Shown: positions 1 through 12,779 of the stretch, piece after piece
Layout of the letters: every line of letters begins with the position of its first letter
Position numbering within the stretch: position 1 is the stretch's first letter
NCBI GenBank assembly: GCA_024509875.1
Contig: JAMPIV010014151.1
Span: 186,001 to 250,000 of the forward strand
Origin: Oreohelix idahoensis
Lineage: Eukaryota > Mollusca > Gastropoda > Stylommatophora > Oreohelicidae
Reading direction: 5' to 3'
Length of the DNA stretch: 64,000 nucleotides
Made by a program: the position numbers and the translations under genes
Notes under the pieces: model-generated
Databases searched by the model: none
Seen by the model: only the letters and a program-made list of their open reading frames with translations
What the model was told of the DNA's origin: nothing

Positions 1-95
1 TTGTCACAATGTTTTACACCAAAGGTTCTCAAGTTCTTGAACAGTACTTCTCACATTGTTTTTTATTGTCACAATGTTTTACACCAAAGGTTCTT

Positions 96-1985
96 AAATT
101 CTTGCTTCTCAATACATGTTGATTGGTTCTCACGTTTTTAGCACGAATCTTACGTTCTTGAAACAGTGATTCTCACGTTTTTAGCATATTTGTTGTTTGA
201 AACATACAATATAATAAGTGTGTATGAGTGACGTGAACAGAAATTCACGATCGCTGATTTGCACGGGTCATCGATCCGATTTCTTTCTAGTGAGGGTACA
301 AACACGTGGTTGTTGGGTTTTCTTAAAATGTATGAAACTGGTCTCGACCATGAATCAGTTACAGCTTGTAACGCTAAGTACGTGTTTAGTTGCCGCCATA
401 CTTTAGTCTACCTGCAAGGTATATCTCTACGGGTGTGTTCAATAAATTGTCTATTTGTTTTTGTTCAGCGTGGTCTTTCCCAATATTTTTTATGTTGGAG
501 ACTGCGAGTGTTTACGGTTCATTTACATAACATTAACTGAACATTGGGGTAAGTAGATTTTATTACTCATGCTATAATATAAATAATAAAGAAAACTACC
601 CCGTGACCCACTACACACACAACACAACACAACACAAAACCAAAACCGCCTCCATCATACCGAACCTTACTCATCTGCCTCTATAACAGGTAATACTTTT
701 AAAAATATATTTTCCTCTTTATTCTATAGCGGATAGGAAAAAATGGGAATTCACTCAAGAGTGTTTATAAAAAGACCTTCTTCTCAAGTCAAGTAGTAAC
801 CTAATTGTGTGAAAGTTTTGGAGCAATCAAATTTGTTACAAAACATGTAAACGATAAAAAACACAATTTTCTTCCAATAAAAATGATAAAGTTACTTCTA
901 AACCACCTTGCTGTTTGTAACTAGACTACGACACATCTACATAGATAACAAAGTTCTGGTGAGATCACTTTTGCGTAGTGTATCTATACCTAATAAAACA
1001 CACACACAAAATCTCCTGTTATTGCTTACGCATACGCAATATTATAGAGATAATACCTTAACAAGACTATTTAAAACATTACAGATAATTTATAGTTAAA
1101 GCCTCTATCAAACCAAGAAAGCTAACACTGAATATTTGTTCAACAGCACGTTGAGTATCGCTTAGGTTTCTGAGTATGTAACCATCTGTCACCACGAATC
1201 GTGTCTCAAACCGTTTCACAACCTAGCTTAAAGCCGCTATAACACAATCGATTAGCTTTTCATTAAGCAAGTTGCTGTTAGTGAGCAAATAAGGCTGGGC
1301 AGGTGTCAAGCGACCTACAATGCGTTTGAGACTAGTGTTTTAGCTTGACTATTTAGCGTATAACTGCTGTAACATCTTGTATATGTATACCTGTCTATAT
1401 GTAAAATAAACAACACACACACTACCAGGACGCAAGTTCGATGGTAGAACTAGTACTGGTTTCTAAAACTTCCCTCTGATCTATACATATTGTAGATACA
1501 ACAATTAAAATACCGACACACAAAAAACCCATACCCCAGCACACCCCACGATTCGACAGCCCCACAAACTACACCACACAATTAAGATACCTACAACCAA
1601 ACACACTACCGGTACAATACATCACACAAAAAAACCTCCCGACCTCACCCACACCACTACAAAAGAAAACACAAAACCTCAACTCGCTTCAAAACTCCCT
1701 TCTAAGCTGTGATATCTCCACCTCTCGATCGACACAACCGACTACAACCCGATATTGTTTAGGGACCGCTTTTGCCTTCCCATTGCGAGCCGCACTGTTT
1801 CCAGGACCACCCCTTGCAGGTGGGGTCATACCTCTTTGTAGGTGACGGCTCCCACTAACTAGGTGAACATGCCAAGAAGTGATGCAATACTTAAACCTTT
1901 GGAGAGCTGAGTGAAGGTCGAGAGAGTAAATTTTATCGAGACCCCCCTTTATTACACGTGCGAAAATCCTTTGGTGGGTGATATC
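96..1985. other. Non-coding AT-rich stretch with AC-rich, G-poor tracts
   Basis: No coding region is recognised. There is an AC-rich tract at about 605-650. At about 1500-1690 the plus strand is almost free of G and rich in A and C, a strong strand asymmetry. A segment near 1345-1430 loosely resembles 2785-2880, suggesting diverged copies of one repeat. Short open frames here have no coding signature. Confidence 0.5.
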
Positions 1986-2029
1986 TAAAGTTTTCTCCCA
2001 AAACCGGTGGTCACATTTCTATCATCTCG

Positions 2030-2280
2030 GGGGTATATTTCTGTCGTCTCGAGGTCATATTTTCTATCATTACACATACATATTTCTGTCGTGTCGAGGG
2101 CGTCTTTCTATCGTGTCGAGGGCATATTTTCTATCATTACACATACATATTTCTGTCGTGTCGAGGGCATATTTCTGTCGTGTCGAGGGCATATTTTCTA
2201 TCATTACACATACATATTTCTGTCGTGTCGAGGGCATATTTCTATCGTGTCGAGGTCGTATTTCTACCACCTCACGGGCA
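2030..2280. repeat. Minisatellite, 67-bp period
   Basis: The phrase TTTCTATCATTACACATAC recurs at 2061, 2128 and 2195, exactly 67 bases apart. Between these lie two or more copies of a 22-base subunit containing TTTCTGTCGTGTCGAGGGC. The open frames across it on both strands are a by-product of the repetition. Confidence 0.85.
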
Positions 2281-2931
2281 TTTCCTAGTGAGTAGTTGTC
2301 TACGACCAAACTTCACCTCTCAGCGTCTTATATTCTCATCACTAGCCACACACAGCGTTAGAACAACACGTTAGTTTTTTACGCGGACCTAGGGGTAGAT
2401 ATGTTCAAAGATGTGATTTCCGTACCTGGTGTCACGTTAAAACACCTCTGCAAAAACCCGCCCATCCAACGTCTCTTTTTCGTTATGCTGCGAGCGGTAG
2501 GCAGATTTGCACCACACGTTGCGCCAAAAAAAGTTTGACAAAAGTCAACCCAGCAGTGACAAACTTAGAAGACTAAAAGGGAAATCTTCCCATTTGACCC
2601 CCTCGTTGAACGAACAAGACAAAACGTGCATTGACAGACTCGCCAAGTAAACCGAACCACCTGTGTTCTGAGAGCTCCAAGGGGTATACGAAAAGAGGTG
2701 CGGTTATATGTCACCCATAGATCAACTAACTTTGTCACTAAATATATAAAATGTAGCTAGTGTTTTCTCTTTTATATTTCTATATATGTATAACTAAATA
2801 GCATCTAACTGTTGTAATATCGGCTACCTATCTGTAATATGTACGTATAACTGTTTGTAAAATAATCATCACACAACACGCCCGCCATTAATGAACTTAT
2901 ATATTACTATATTCCAAGACCTCTCCTCCTC
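2281..2931. other. Gene-less stretch, nothing recognised
   Basis: Ordinary mixed-composition DNA without a coding frame or a recognisable repeat, apart from weak similarity of 2785-2880 to 1345-1430. Confidence 0.4.
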
Positions 2932-3051
2932 CAATGTGAGAAGTACTGTTCAAGAACTTGAGAACCACTGTGTTTAAAAAACATTTACAACAAATATAAG
3001 TGTCTGTTTGGTACATTCTTTTTGAGTTGAACGACACACGCCTCGAAAGAT

Positions 3052-3054
<3 letters not shown>

Positions 3055-3090
<36 letters not shown>

Positions 3091-3100
3091 TAGAGAGAGA
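3055..3100. repeat. (GA)n microsatellite
   Basis: Near-perfect GA repeat that abuts the GAAC-repeat end of the dispersed tail repeat which follows. Confidence 0.9.
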
Positions 3101-3192
3101 ACGAACGAACGAACGAGCTTTATTTTCAAAGGGTTGAGAATTGGTCACGCAGACCCATCTAACATTCTGCCCTTCCTTTCGCTCACCTTTCA
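3100..3192 (-). repeat. Dispersed GTTC-tailed retroposon end, copy 1
   Basis: On the minus strand this reads as a short conserved segment, then AAAATAAAG, then tandem GTTC units. The same module recurs at 41231-41322 (minus), 45076-45164 (plus) and 46411-46484 (minus). A polyadenylation-signal-like AATAAA followed by a short tandem tail is typical of the 3' end of LINEs or SINEs. The parent family is not identified. Confidence 0.7.
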
Positions 3193-4126
3193 TGCAGTAT
3201 CCTTTCAATAGCACATGTATTTTTAGCAATATTTAAGCATACAACATTATCGAGGTAAAATAATAACATACATTTGTAACATGTAGACATAATCAAATTT
3301 AAGGGGGAAAAAATTATTAATTAAAATACAGTAACAAAAATTAATACCTTAAAAGAGAAAGCGAGAAAAGAGAGAGAGAGGAGAGGGAGAGAGAGAGATA
3401 GAAAGAAAGGGAAAGAAAGAGAGAAAGATAGGAAGAGAGAAGAGAGAGAGCGAGAGAATAAAACACAGTCTTATTTTTAGGGTGTTATGAAAGGAAAAGA
3501 GTGTTAACAGACCTGCCCGCGCAGGCTGTGACAGAAAAGATATTGATTTACAACCACGCGCGTTCGAAACAGGTGACAATTTTCCCTTTCAGTTAAAATA
3601 ACGGAGATTTTAAGTACTAACGTGTTTGGTAGTTTGCACCATAGCAAGGCGTTTTCTTTGTGTAGCTAATGGTATGTTCTAAATATTCTTTTTAATGTGA
3701 TAAAAGTGTTTATTAATTTTTTGCGTTATCAGATTCTGTCTTTTTTATATTTGTTTATGTTAACCACAAATAAGGCTCACAAAAATACTTGTTTTAACAG
3801 TAGGGTGAGGAAAATAAGGAAAATCTTTTTTCCTAGCACATAACCGGTTAGTCTTATCAACCACTCTTTAAAAATGTTATGTCAAGATAAAAAATAAAAC
3901 AATTTAGTATCTGAGTTAACATAAAACACACAGTTATTAAGCTGAGTTAACAGCTTAACGGATAGACTATTTTGAAACAGATTTTTTAGCAACACGGGTT
4001 AGCGAAAAATTCGAATGCACAGACATACCTTTTAAATAAAAAACAGATATTTAGTACGACGCACGCATAAACGAGCAACTAAAACTTTTATATTTTTAAA
4101 GATATACAACCACACACAGAGTACCG

Positions 4127-4129
<3 letters not shown>
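3193..4129. other. AT-rich gene-less stretch with GA-rich block
   Basis: Contains an impure GA-rich purine block at about 3355-3460 and otherwise AT-rich DNA. No gene or mobile element is recognised. Confidence 0.5.

Positions 4130-4184
<55 letters not shown>
4130..4184. repeat. (CA)n microsatellite
   Basis: Uninterrupted CA dinucleotide run of about 55 bases. Confidence 0.95.
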
Positions 4185-4185
<1 letters not shown>

Positions 4186-4580
4186 TTAGACCTTTGTGTA
4201 GGTTATGTCTTCACAGTGTCTGTTAAGAAAAAATATGCCTAGCGAACAACAACGGTCAGATATTTAAACAGAGAAATAACAGCTATATATTTAACATTCT
4301 AACGTGTTTCTCACTTTTTTTGTTAAGTTTTTATTTCAAAAATACTTTGTTTGATACTCTATTTTATTTTATTTTTGTAAAACTTTTGTTTAAAATGGTT
4401 GGTCGCAAAGAAAAAAGTTATCTCTAACGGCTTTCTTTCCTCGTCAATAAACCATCTGCCCGCATTACAAATAAACGATAATTGGATTTATGCTGGAACA
4501 TAACGAAACAGACATCGAATTAGAAACATCTTGTCACTAGGTAATATAACCTGGCTCTCGATTTTTTCGAAAGGCTCAAG
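4185..4580. other. AT-rich gene-less stretch
   Basis: Nothing recognised. Confidence 0.4.
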
Positions 4581-4973
4581 TAGTAGTAGGGTATGTTGGA
4601 CTTAGGTAGTATTCTACCCCTCCATCTTGCCCCGCCTCTTCCTATTATCTCCCCCTTGTTAGCTCAAATCCGCCATCTTGTTATCTCCCCCTTGTTAGCT
4701 CAAGTCCGCCATCTTGACCCAAATAACCTCCCCTTGTTAGCTCAAATCCGCCATCTTGTTATCTCCCCCTTGTTAGCTCAAATCCGCCATCTTGACCCAA
4801 ATTATCTCCCCCTTGTTAGCTCAAGTCCGCCATCTTGCGCCGCGCGCCTGCAGATTGCGCTTATATAAAAGTCACGCGCCTGCAGAATTTTTGCTATATA
4901 AAAGTCACGCGCCTGCAGCGCGCCTGCAGCGCGCCTGCAGAATGATACCTGTTTGGTACATACCCTACTACTA
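4581..4973. mobile_element. Candidate MITE with 16-bp TIRs and internal minisatellites
   Basis: Bases 4581-4596 (TAGTAGTAGGGTATGT) are the perfect reverse complement of 4958-4973. Between them lie about five units of a 36-43-bp repeat containing CTTGTTAGCTCAAATCCGCC, then a second short repeat of CGCGCCTGCAG units interleaved with TATATAAAAGTCA. There is no coding capacity. A non-autonomous DNA transposon with tandem-repeat cargo fits best. No target duplication is obvious and the superfamily is unknown. Confidence 0.55.
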
Positions 4974-5407
4974 TCGCAGTCGATCATTTATAGACACTTT
5001 AATATTTGACAAGTGTATTTGTTGTAAGAAGTACTAGACGGCGTCTGACCTTGCCCTCCGAATGTGAACATTTCCGGTTTGTATTAAATGTATATGTTGT
5101 AATATAGTTCTTTATTTTATCACATTTTAGTAATTAGAGCTGCCGTATTTGTCGCCATATAAGACACAACGGGGTATAAAACGCACCCATAAGTGAAAGA
5201 GATTGTGTTTATTTATACAAGAGTATAATTCAGTACAGGAACTTATTTATTATATTACCATATAATTTTGCTTTTATCCCTTTTAAACGATATCATTTTA
5301 TTTCACAAATCACAAAACTTTGAATTTTTTTTTTTTTTTAAAGTTGAAACGTGTTTTACACATATAATTTACAAAACCACATTATTTGCTACCCATCTTC
5401 TTTTTTC
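4974..5407. other. AT-rich gene-less stretch
   Basis: Contains a poly-T run near 5325-5340. Nothing else is recognised. Confidence 0.4.
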
Positions 5408-6303
5408 AACTACCATGCCTAGTGGCGTAGGAGATCATGTCTCTCCACAACTTCCTGTCTCCAGTACAATTTATCAATTCTGCTGTTGAATTCTTTCCAT
5501 GCCACGATGTTAAACTGTCCAGTATTTGATCTCTTTGTCTTTATATCTTTTTCCTTCAATCTTACCTGTTGTTATGATATATTCCAACTTTCCTCTTCCC
5601 ATAACATGCCCCAAAAAAGTGGATTGTTTCTTTCTAACTTGTGAAATAAGTTTCCTTTGTGCATTGGCCTCTTTCAGGACATCCTCATTACTCTTTTTTG
5701 GCTGTCCATGGAAGCTTTTAACATTCTTCTATAAAACCACATCTCTGTGGCCTCTAGTGTCTTCCCTATTTGTTTACTAATTGTCCATGACTCACTCCCA
5801 TATCAGAGGATTGGTTCTATATAACAATGAAGAACTCTCTTTCTTACTTCCAATGACAAAGAATTGTTGCATAAAATACTCTTCATTTTATAGAATGCTA
5901 CTTCTGCCTGAGCTATTCTGCTCTTCACTTCCATCCGTTGTTATTAATGAGCCCAGGTATTTGAATTTATTGACTTGTTTTAAAACGGTTCCATTCACTT
6001 TGATTGTGCATTATGTGGAAGCCCTTTTCTTTGAGACGACCATTACTTCTGTCTTTTTGCTGTTAAGGCTAAGGATTTATTTTCACTTTCTATCACTATT
6101 GTATCAACCATTTCCTGCAGCTCCTTTTCACTTTTTGCTATTAAGACTGTATCATCAGCATATCTCAAGTTGTTTATATTATGTCCGCCGAATGATAATC
6201 CTGGCATGTCCCCCTACAGATCTCATTATATTTTCACTGTACAGATTGAACAGTTCCGGTGACAGCACACATCCCTGCCTGACACTCTTTGTTACTTGCT
6301 GAA
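5408..6303 (-). pseudogene. Decayed non-LTR retrotransposon RT, 3' half
   Basis: The reverse complement carries the reverse-transcriptase motifs VRQGCVLSPELFNLYSE (near 6295-6245) and, after a frameshift, NNLRYADDTVLIAKSE (near 6175-6125; YADD is the catalytic box). These are followed by the usual LINE C-terminal region, with fragments such as FYKMKSILCNNSLSLEVRKR and FLGHVMGRGKLEYII. At least two frameshifts and several stops break it, so it is a fossil. The endonuclease and the N-terminal part of RT are absent, as expected of either truncation or decay. The style is that of endonuclease-bearing LINEs (RTE-like or related); the clade is not certain. Confidence 0.8.
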
Positions 6304-6862
6304 ACGTTCATATTTGGCTGCTAATTCTTACATTTCTTAAATTATCTTAAAGTTTAAATATAAAAGGTAACAACGTGCTTTCTTGCGACATATATGATGG
6401 TCACCTTATAAGAGTTTGGTGAATTTTGTAACATAGATCTCATGAAAACGTTGTGTCTTATTTGGCGAGACATGCGATATTTCACGAAGAAAGTAGGCCA
6501 GACGTTTTATTTATCGATAACTTCATTTTCATTGATACAGAATATACAGTTTATGCAATACAATTGTTATTTTCACGCTGCACTGATACATCTGTTAATA
6601 AACCGACGTCATATATTGTGTCTGCTAATACAAGCAATATTAGTCGGTGACGTTAAACTGTTTTGCATCCCTGTGTTCCAGGGAAGGCAAAATGACTTCG
6701 TGGTGGTGATGATAGTAGTGATTTAGAAAAGTGATATTACTTATTTAAATATTGTCTATCAACCATATCCAAGTTTCATTATTGACTTTATGGCTGTCAG
6801 ACGTTAGCACATAGTTATTTAGAATTTGTTATTACAATTTGTGAATGTCATGCAACTTTACT
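6304..6862. other. Gene-less stretch, nothing recognised
   Basis: AT-rich DNA; two short overlapping open frames near 6442-6726 have no recognisable domain. Confidence 0.4.
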
Positions 6863-7255
6863 TAGCTCACTAGTATCTGCCTGTCTTTATGTTTGTCTGT
6901 TTTAACTTACTATTATATGTCTGTCTGTCTATATGTCTGTATGTTTTAGCTCACTATTGTGTACTGTCTGTCGGTCTGTTTTAGCTCACTATTATCTGCC
7001 TATCTGTTTTAGCTCCTTTATCTGCCTATCTGTCTGTTTTAGCTCCCTATTATCTGCCTATCTGTCTGTTTTAGCTCCCTATTATCTGCCTATCTGTCTG
7101 CTTTAGCTCATTATTATCTGCCTATCTATCTGTTTTAGCTCCCTATAATCTGCCTATCTCTTTTTTAGCTCTATATTATCTGCCTATCTGTCTGTTTTAG
7201 CTCCCTATTATCTGTCTGTAGCTATGTATGTCTGTCTATGTATCTGTCTGTCTGT
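6863..7255. repeat. Minisatellite, about 32-bp period
   Basis: Degenerate units built around TAGCTCCCTATTATCTGCCT followed by ATCTGTCTGTTT. Central units are near identical and both ends degrade into simple CTGT repeats. Confidence 0.85.
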
Positions 7256-8849
<1,594 letters not shown>

Positions 8850-8854
8850 TTGTT

Positions 8855-9170
8855 CCCCCAAAAGCTATGGGGGTCGGAGTTGCAAAGAGATAGGGCGTCC
8901 GCCTCGAGTTCTAGAGGTACCGGGTTTGATTCCCAGTTGAGGGAATATAATTTATGGAAATTTCTTTCAGAACCAATGGTCCTAATGATGTCATACTTCC
9001 CCCCTGATCTCCTGGGTAGTGAGATCGGATGCCTAGCCTTCTCGGATAAGGGCAAAAAAAAATAGGAGGTCCCGTGTGCAAGTTGTGCACGTTAAAAAAC
9101 CCACGGTAGTTGGAAATCGTCAAGAGTAGGCCTATCAGGCCGCTGACTTGGCAAAACTTAAAAATTAGAA
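8855..9170 (+). mobile_element. tRNA-derived SINE
   Basis: The head resembles a tRNA gene: a B-box-like GGTTTGATTCCC at about 8926-8937 follows an A-box-like region near 8878-8905. The body continues with a run of A near 9053-9062 and a conserved-looking stretch around 9075-9110 containing GTGCACGTTAAAAAACCCAC, which resembles central domains shared by several metazoan SINE superfamilies. Which superfamily is not decided. It ends just before the fold-back element and lies outside the tandem duplication. Confidence 0.6.
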
Positions 9171-9185
9171 ACCTACCCACCACAA

Positions 9186-9779
9186 AAATATTTATAGAAT
9201 GTGTGATTCCTATACATACACACATTGGGATTCTCGCCGGTGCTAAGGAGTTCGTGCACTGTGCTGAGATCCTCCTTGTATGATCTAAGGGAGGAGATCG
9301 GAGCACTGATGAAGTAGTCCGTGTGCAATGAAGATAGTCCTTCAAACCAAACGATACCAAACCTCCAAAAGCTATATATAATACATAATGATGTACTACA
9401 GTATCTGTATTCTGACAAACAATAAATGTGCCAGAAGTTTGTGTTCTGATCGTGTAAATATCCTTGATTTTACCACGTCCTTTAGGCCCGCTAATCCTGA
9501 AATATTGACTTTCCAGGCCAGTTCTAAAAATTTTCCGAACTCTGGTCTTGAAAATTGCCACTTTGTGCATTTCATTATCGCCGTCTTAATACAACTTCCT
9601 GGTTTGGTGTAGTTTTAAGGACCATCTTCATTGCACATGGACAACCCCATCAGTGCTCTGATCTCCTTCCGTAGATCACAAAAGGAGGATCTCAGCACAG
9701 TGCACGAACTGCGTAGCACCGGCGAGGATCCCGAATGAGTGTATACAGGAATCACACATTCTATAAATATTTCCTAATC
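9186..9779. mobile_element. Fold-back element with about 165-bp TIRs (copy A, complete)
   Basis: The sequence from about 9186 to 9350 is repeated in inverted orientation from about 9779 back to 9610. The arms include AATATTTATAGAATGTGTGA at the outer ends and a shared GTGCAATGAAGAT further in. The interior (about 9355-9605) holds a minus-strand open frame of some 80 codons, HKVAIFKTRVRKIFRTGLE and onward, that is kept open in copy B; I do not recognise it. Long TIRs without a transposase suggest a non-autonomous DNA transposon, perhaps with captured sequence. The superfamily is unknown. Confidence 0.6.
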
Positions 9780-9844
9780 TGTGATAATACCTGATTCAGA
9801 GTTAGAGATCCCCCAACCTTTAGATAGGTTATCGTAATGATCAC

Positions 9845-10380
9845 AATAATATTTTAGCAAACATAATAATAATAATAGCCCCTTTAGTCATAAATGACTA
9901 TGGGAATGCACCCCTGATGTGACAGCCTTCAGCTGCTTATTTTCCTGGTGAACAATTTCGACGTTTTCTCCTCGCTTCAGCTTGCCGTGAGAGCTTCTTT
10001 TCGCCTAATCTAAGCTGGTGCCGTAGATAGCCTCGCCACTTGTTACAATCAGCAGCTTCATCCTCCCATGTTGCTAGATTTATGTCCAGCGCCCTCATAT
10101 CTTTGTGCACACATCTTTGAACCTCAGCTGCGGCCGCCCAACTGTTCTTTTGCCATCTGTAAGTTTCCCATGGAAGATATCTTGCGGGGTGCGACCATCT
10201 TCCATGCTATGGACATGGTCAGGCCAGCGTAGTCCGCGCTGCCTAAGCAGTGTATACATGCATTGAAAGCCAGCACCTTGACATTTGTCACTTTGTGTTT
10301 TCGTGAAATACCAAGGATGTGGCTTAGACACCGTAGATGGAAGGTATGGAGCCTTCTTTCTTGATTTGCGAACATAATGG
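9845..10380 (-). pseudogene. LINE 3' end, RT C-terminal fragment (copy A)
   Basis: The minus strand encodes the well-known C-terminal region of LINE ORF2: NQERRLHTFHLRCLSHILGI, then LLRQRGLRWPDHVHSMEDGR, then GKRTVGRPQLRFKDVC. It continues past a stop with residues typical of the ORF end, followed by a 3' UTR that terminates near an AAT repeat at about 9865. A small deletion relative to copy B shifts the frame near 10272. The element is strongly 5'-truncated, as usual for LINE insertions. Confidence 0.85.
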
Positions 10381-10639
10381 CTTTATTAAAAAAATGATTA
10401 TTTTATTGACGTAATAACGTCTTATTCGTTATGTTCACTCTCATATAGCCACATCTATTTCTCTAATAGTTTATCGTCTGTCTCAGGCTTCTCTCATTGC
10501 CATACAGCTTTCCCCTGACAAGGTCTGCAGAACGCCACGCTGCCAACTTGTTTCTTTGCTAGAGCCCACATTCTTGGATAAATTGTTTTGTTGTTTGGTT
10601 GTCTACACCACATAGACAAGAATCTGTGTGTCCGATCTT

Positions 10640-11080
10640 TAATTTCTTGCATAGATAAGTCTGCCAAGATAAGTTTCCATAGATAAATCTGCAAAGATAA
10701 GTCTGCAGAGATAAGTCTGCAGAGATAAATCTGCATAGATACATCTGCATAGATGAGTCTACATAGATGAGTCTGAAAAGATGAATCTGCTTAGATGAGT
10801 CGGCATAGAGGAGTGTGCATTGATGTGTCTGTGTAGACGAGTCGGCATAGATGAGTCTGCATTGATGAGTCTGCACAGATGCATCTGCTTAAATGGGTCT
10901 GCTTAGATAAGTCGGCATAGAGGAATCTGCATAGATGAGTCTGGATAGATGAATCTGCATAGATAGTCTGCACAGATTAATCAGCATAGATGAATCTGCG
11001 TAGATGGGTCTGCATAGATGAGTCTGCATAAATGGATCTGCATAAATGGGTCTGCATAAATGGGTCTGCATAGATTAATG
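10640..11080. repeat. Minisatellite, 14-bp period (copy A)
   Basis: About thirty degenerate units of a 14-base motif, GCATAGATGAGTCT and variants. The long minus-strand open frames over it, rich in MQTHLCRLIYADSS-like repeats, arise because three 14-base units make 42 bases, a multiple of three. Confidence 0.9.
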
Positions 11081-11205
11081 TGCGTAGTTCAGTTCGCAGT
11101 CTCGGTTGTCTAAAATGTATCACTTGATATCTTCTTGGCAAGGAGAAGTATACTTTTGGTATATCAGGCTATTTTTGTTACCTAAGCTATTTTTCTTCGA
11201 AACTA

Positions 11206-12739
11206 TACTGTTCAAAAAAAGAAACGCATAGCTACTGAAGGCACACACATAGCCATAATTTTGACATTCAATAACTTTTTTAATTTAATGAGTTAATTGT
11301 TCAAATTGCACACAAGAATACCTTAGGGTTCAGCCAATCAATTGACAGTTGTTTTGCATCTGGGTCACTTGAGTTTTTTGGCGTACGGGCTTTCCCGTTA
11401 GTATGGTGTGTGGCTTCCTCTTGCATCGATCAGCGACTGGCATCTCCTGGGCATGGATGCGATCAGACGTCTGATGTGGGCCTGTGGGATGGCTGCCCAC
11501 TTTTCCTGGAGTGCCTGGAACAGATCACGACGATTGGCTGGAGCAACGTCTCGGCGACAAACACGTCTATGCAGCTCATCCCACAGGTGCTCAATCGGAC
11601 TCATGTCTGGAGACAGGGATGGCCAGGGAAGGGTGAGAATGTTGTTGGCAGTCAGGAACTGTGTGGTCAACCGTGCACATTGGGGTCTGGCGTTGTCCTG
11701 TTGAAACACAGACCTTTGGGCAGCCAAAAGTGGAAGGACATGGGGTCGAAGAATTTCATTGACATATCGTTGCGCATTCAAGCCTCCTTCAATGTGCACC
11801 AATTGACTCCTTCCGTTGTAACTGATCATTCCCCACACCATTGCACCTCCGCCACCGTGCGGCGGAGCTTCATCAACGCAATTTTGGGCAAACCGTTCAT
11901 TTCGCCTACGGTAGACCCTACGCCGTCTATCATGACGCTGCAACAAAAAGAAAGATTCGTCACTAAACCAGACACGTCTCCATTGATTGTCAGCTGCCCA
12001 GGGACGATGCTGGTTGGCCCAAAGAAGTCGATTTTGGCGATGGCGGCGCGTAAGGACAGGTCCTCGGTGAGGTCGTTGTGCCCAAAGTCCAGCGTCATGC
12101 AGTCTATTCCGGACAGTTTGATCAGACACATGACGTCCTGCAGGCAATGACTGGGAAGTTGAGGAAACTGTTGTAAACCTGTCTCTGAGGTTGTCGAAGC
12201 CGAATAAAGCGATCCTCCGCTGCTGTTGTCACTCTGGGTCGTCCACTGCGATGCCGGTCTTCAACTGAGCCAGTGGCTTGGAACCGGTGCCAAAGTCGAC
12301 TGATGGTACTCTGATGCACGTTTAGATGTCTGGCAACCTGACTTTGACTTTCGCCTGCATGCAGTCGGCCAATAGCAATGTTCCTTAAATTTATCGATAG
12401 AGACGCCATAAATGTCAGCTTGAAAATGAACTGAATTTTTTTTGTGTAGCGTTATCTCTTATAGGGTTTCAGTTGCGTAGTCAGTGAATAGTGTTCACCC
12501 CAAATTTTGTTGCTTTCACGTGTGCGCAACATGAGCTGTGGTCAAAAATTGCGTCATAAACACTATTGACCACTGCGTTGTAACGAATACAAAAACGAAC
12601 GCAATTCAGGTCAACACGTGCATTTGACACTGTAAAGAACATTTGAGGCTGGTTTTTATATACCCTAGCACCAAATTTTACTTACAAACTCATAAAAACG
12701 CGCCCTCGGATAGCTATGCGTTTCTTTTTTTGAACAGTA
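11206..12739 (-). mobile_element. Tc1-like DNA transposon, 1534 bp
   Basis: Perfect 29-bp terminal inverted repeats lie at 11206-11234 and 12711-12739 (outer end TACTGTTCAAAAAAAGAAAC). They are flanked by a TA target duplication at 11204-11205 and 12740-12741. Copy B has the unoccupied site, a single TA at 21688-21689 with matching flanks, which fixes the boundaries independently. It encodes one transposase on the minus strand. Perfect TIRs and a nearly intact coding region indicate a fairly recent insertion. Confidence 0.95.
11398..12409 (-). pseudogene. Tc1-family (DD34E) transposase, one frameshift
   Basis: The product would bind the element's TIRs and catalyse cut-and-paste transposition into TA. 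It starts with an ATG at 12409. The N-terminal part carries a helix-turn-helix (GESQSQVARHLNVHQSTISR) and a GRPR-like linker (RSGRPRVTT). Downstream the RNase H-like fold shows the catalytic triad: D in WFSDESFF, D in QQDNARPQ, and E in SPIEHLWDE, with 34 residues between the second D and E, the Tc1 signature. The end is at 11398. A single-base frame change near 12185, between the DNA-binding and catalytic parts, should prevent a full-length product. Total length of about 335 codons is normal for the family. Only copy A of the tandem duplication has it. Confidence 0.93.
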
Positions 12740-12779
12740 TATTTTCATTATTGCTTTTATCTCCGTGTATATTGTCCAC

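Larger units (their letters stand above)
24..2966. repeat. 35-bp perfect inverted repeat bracketing 2.9 kb
   Basis: Bases 24-58 and 2932-2966 are perfect reverse complements over 35 bases (outer end begins GGTTCTCAAGTTC). The left arm lies in a short direct repeat: the first 29 bases of the window recur almost unchanged at 67-95. Nothing between the arms looks like a transposase and no target duplication can be tested because the left flank is cut by the window edge. It could be the termini of a non-autonomous DNA transposon or two oppositely oriented copies of a dispersed repeat. Confidence 0.6.

Noticed and set aside
5526..6302. Plus-strand open frames over the decayed LINE
   Set aside because: The opposite strand carries the RT motifs; these are shadows.
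10559..11071. Long minus-strand frames with repeated CRLIYADSS residues
   Set aside because: By-product of the 14-bp minisatellite (3 units = 42 bases).
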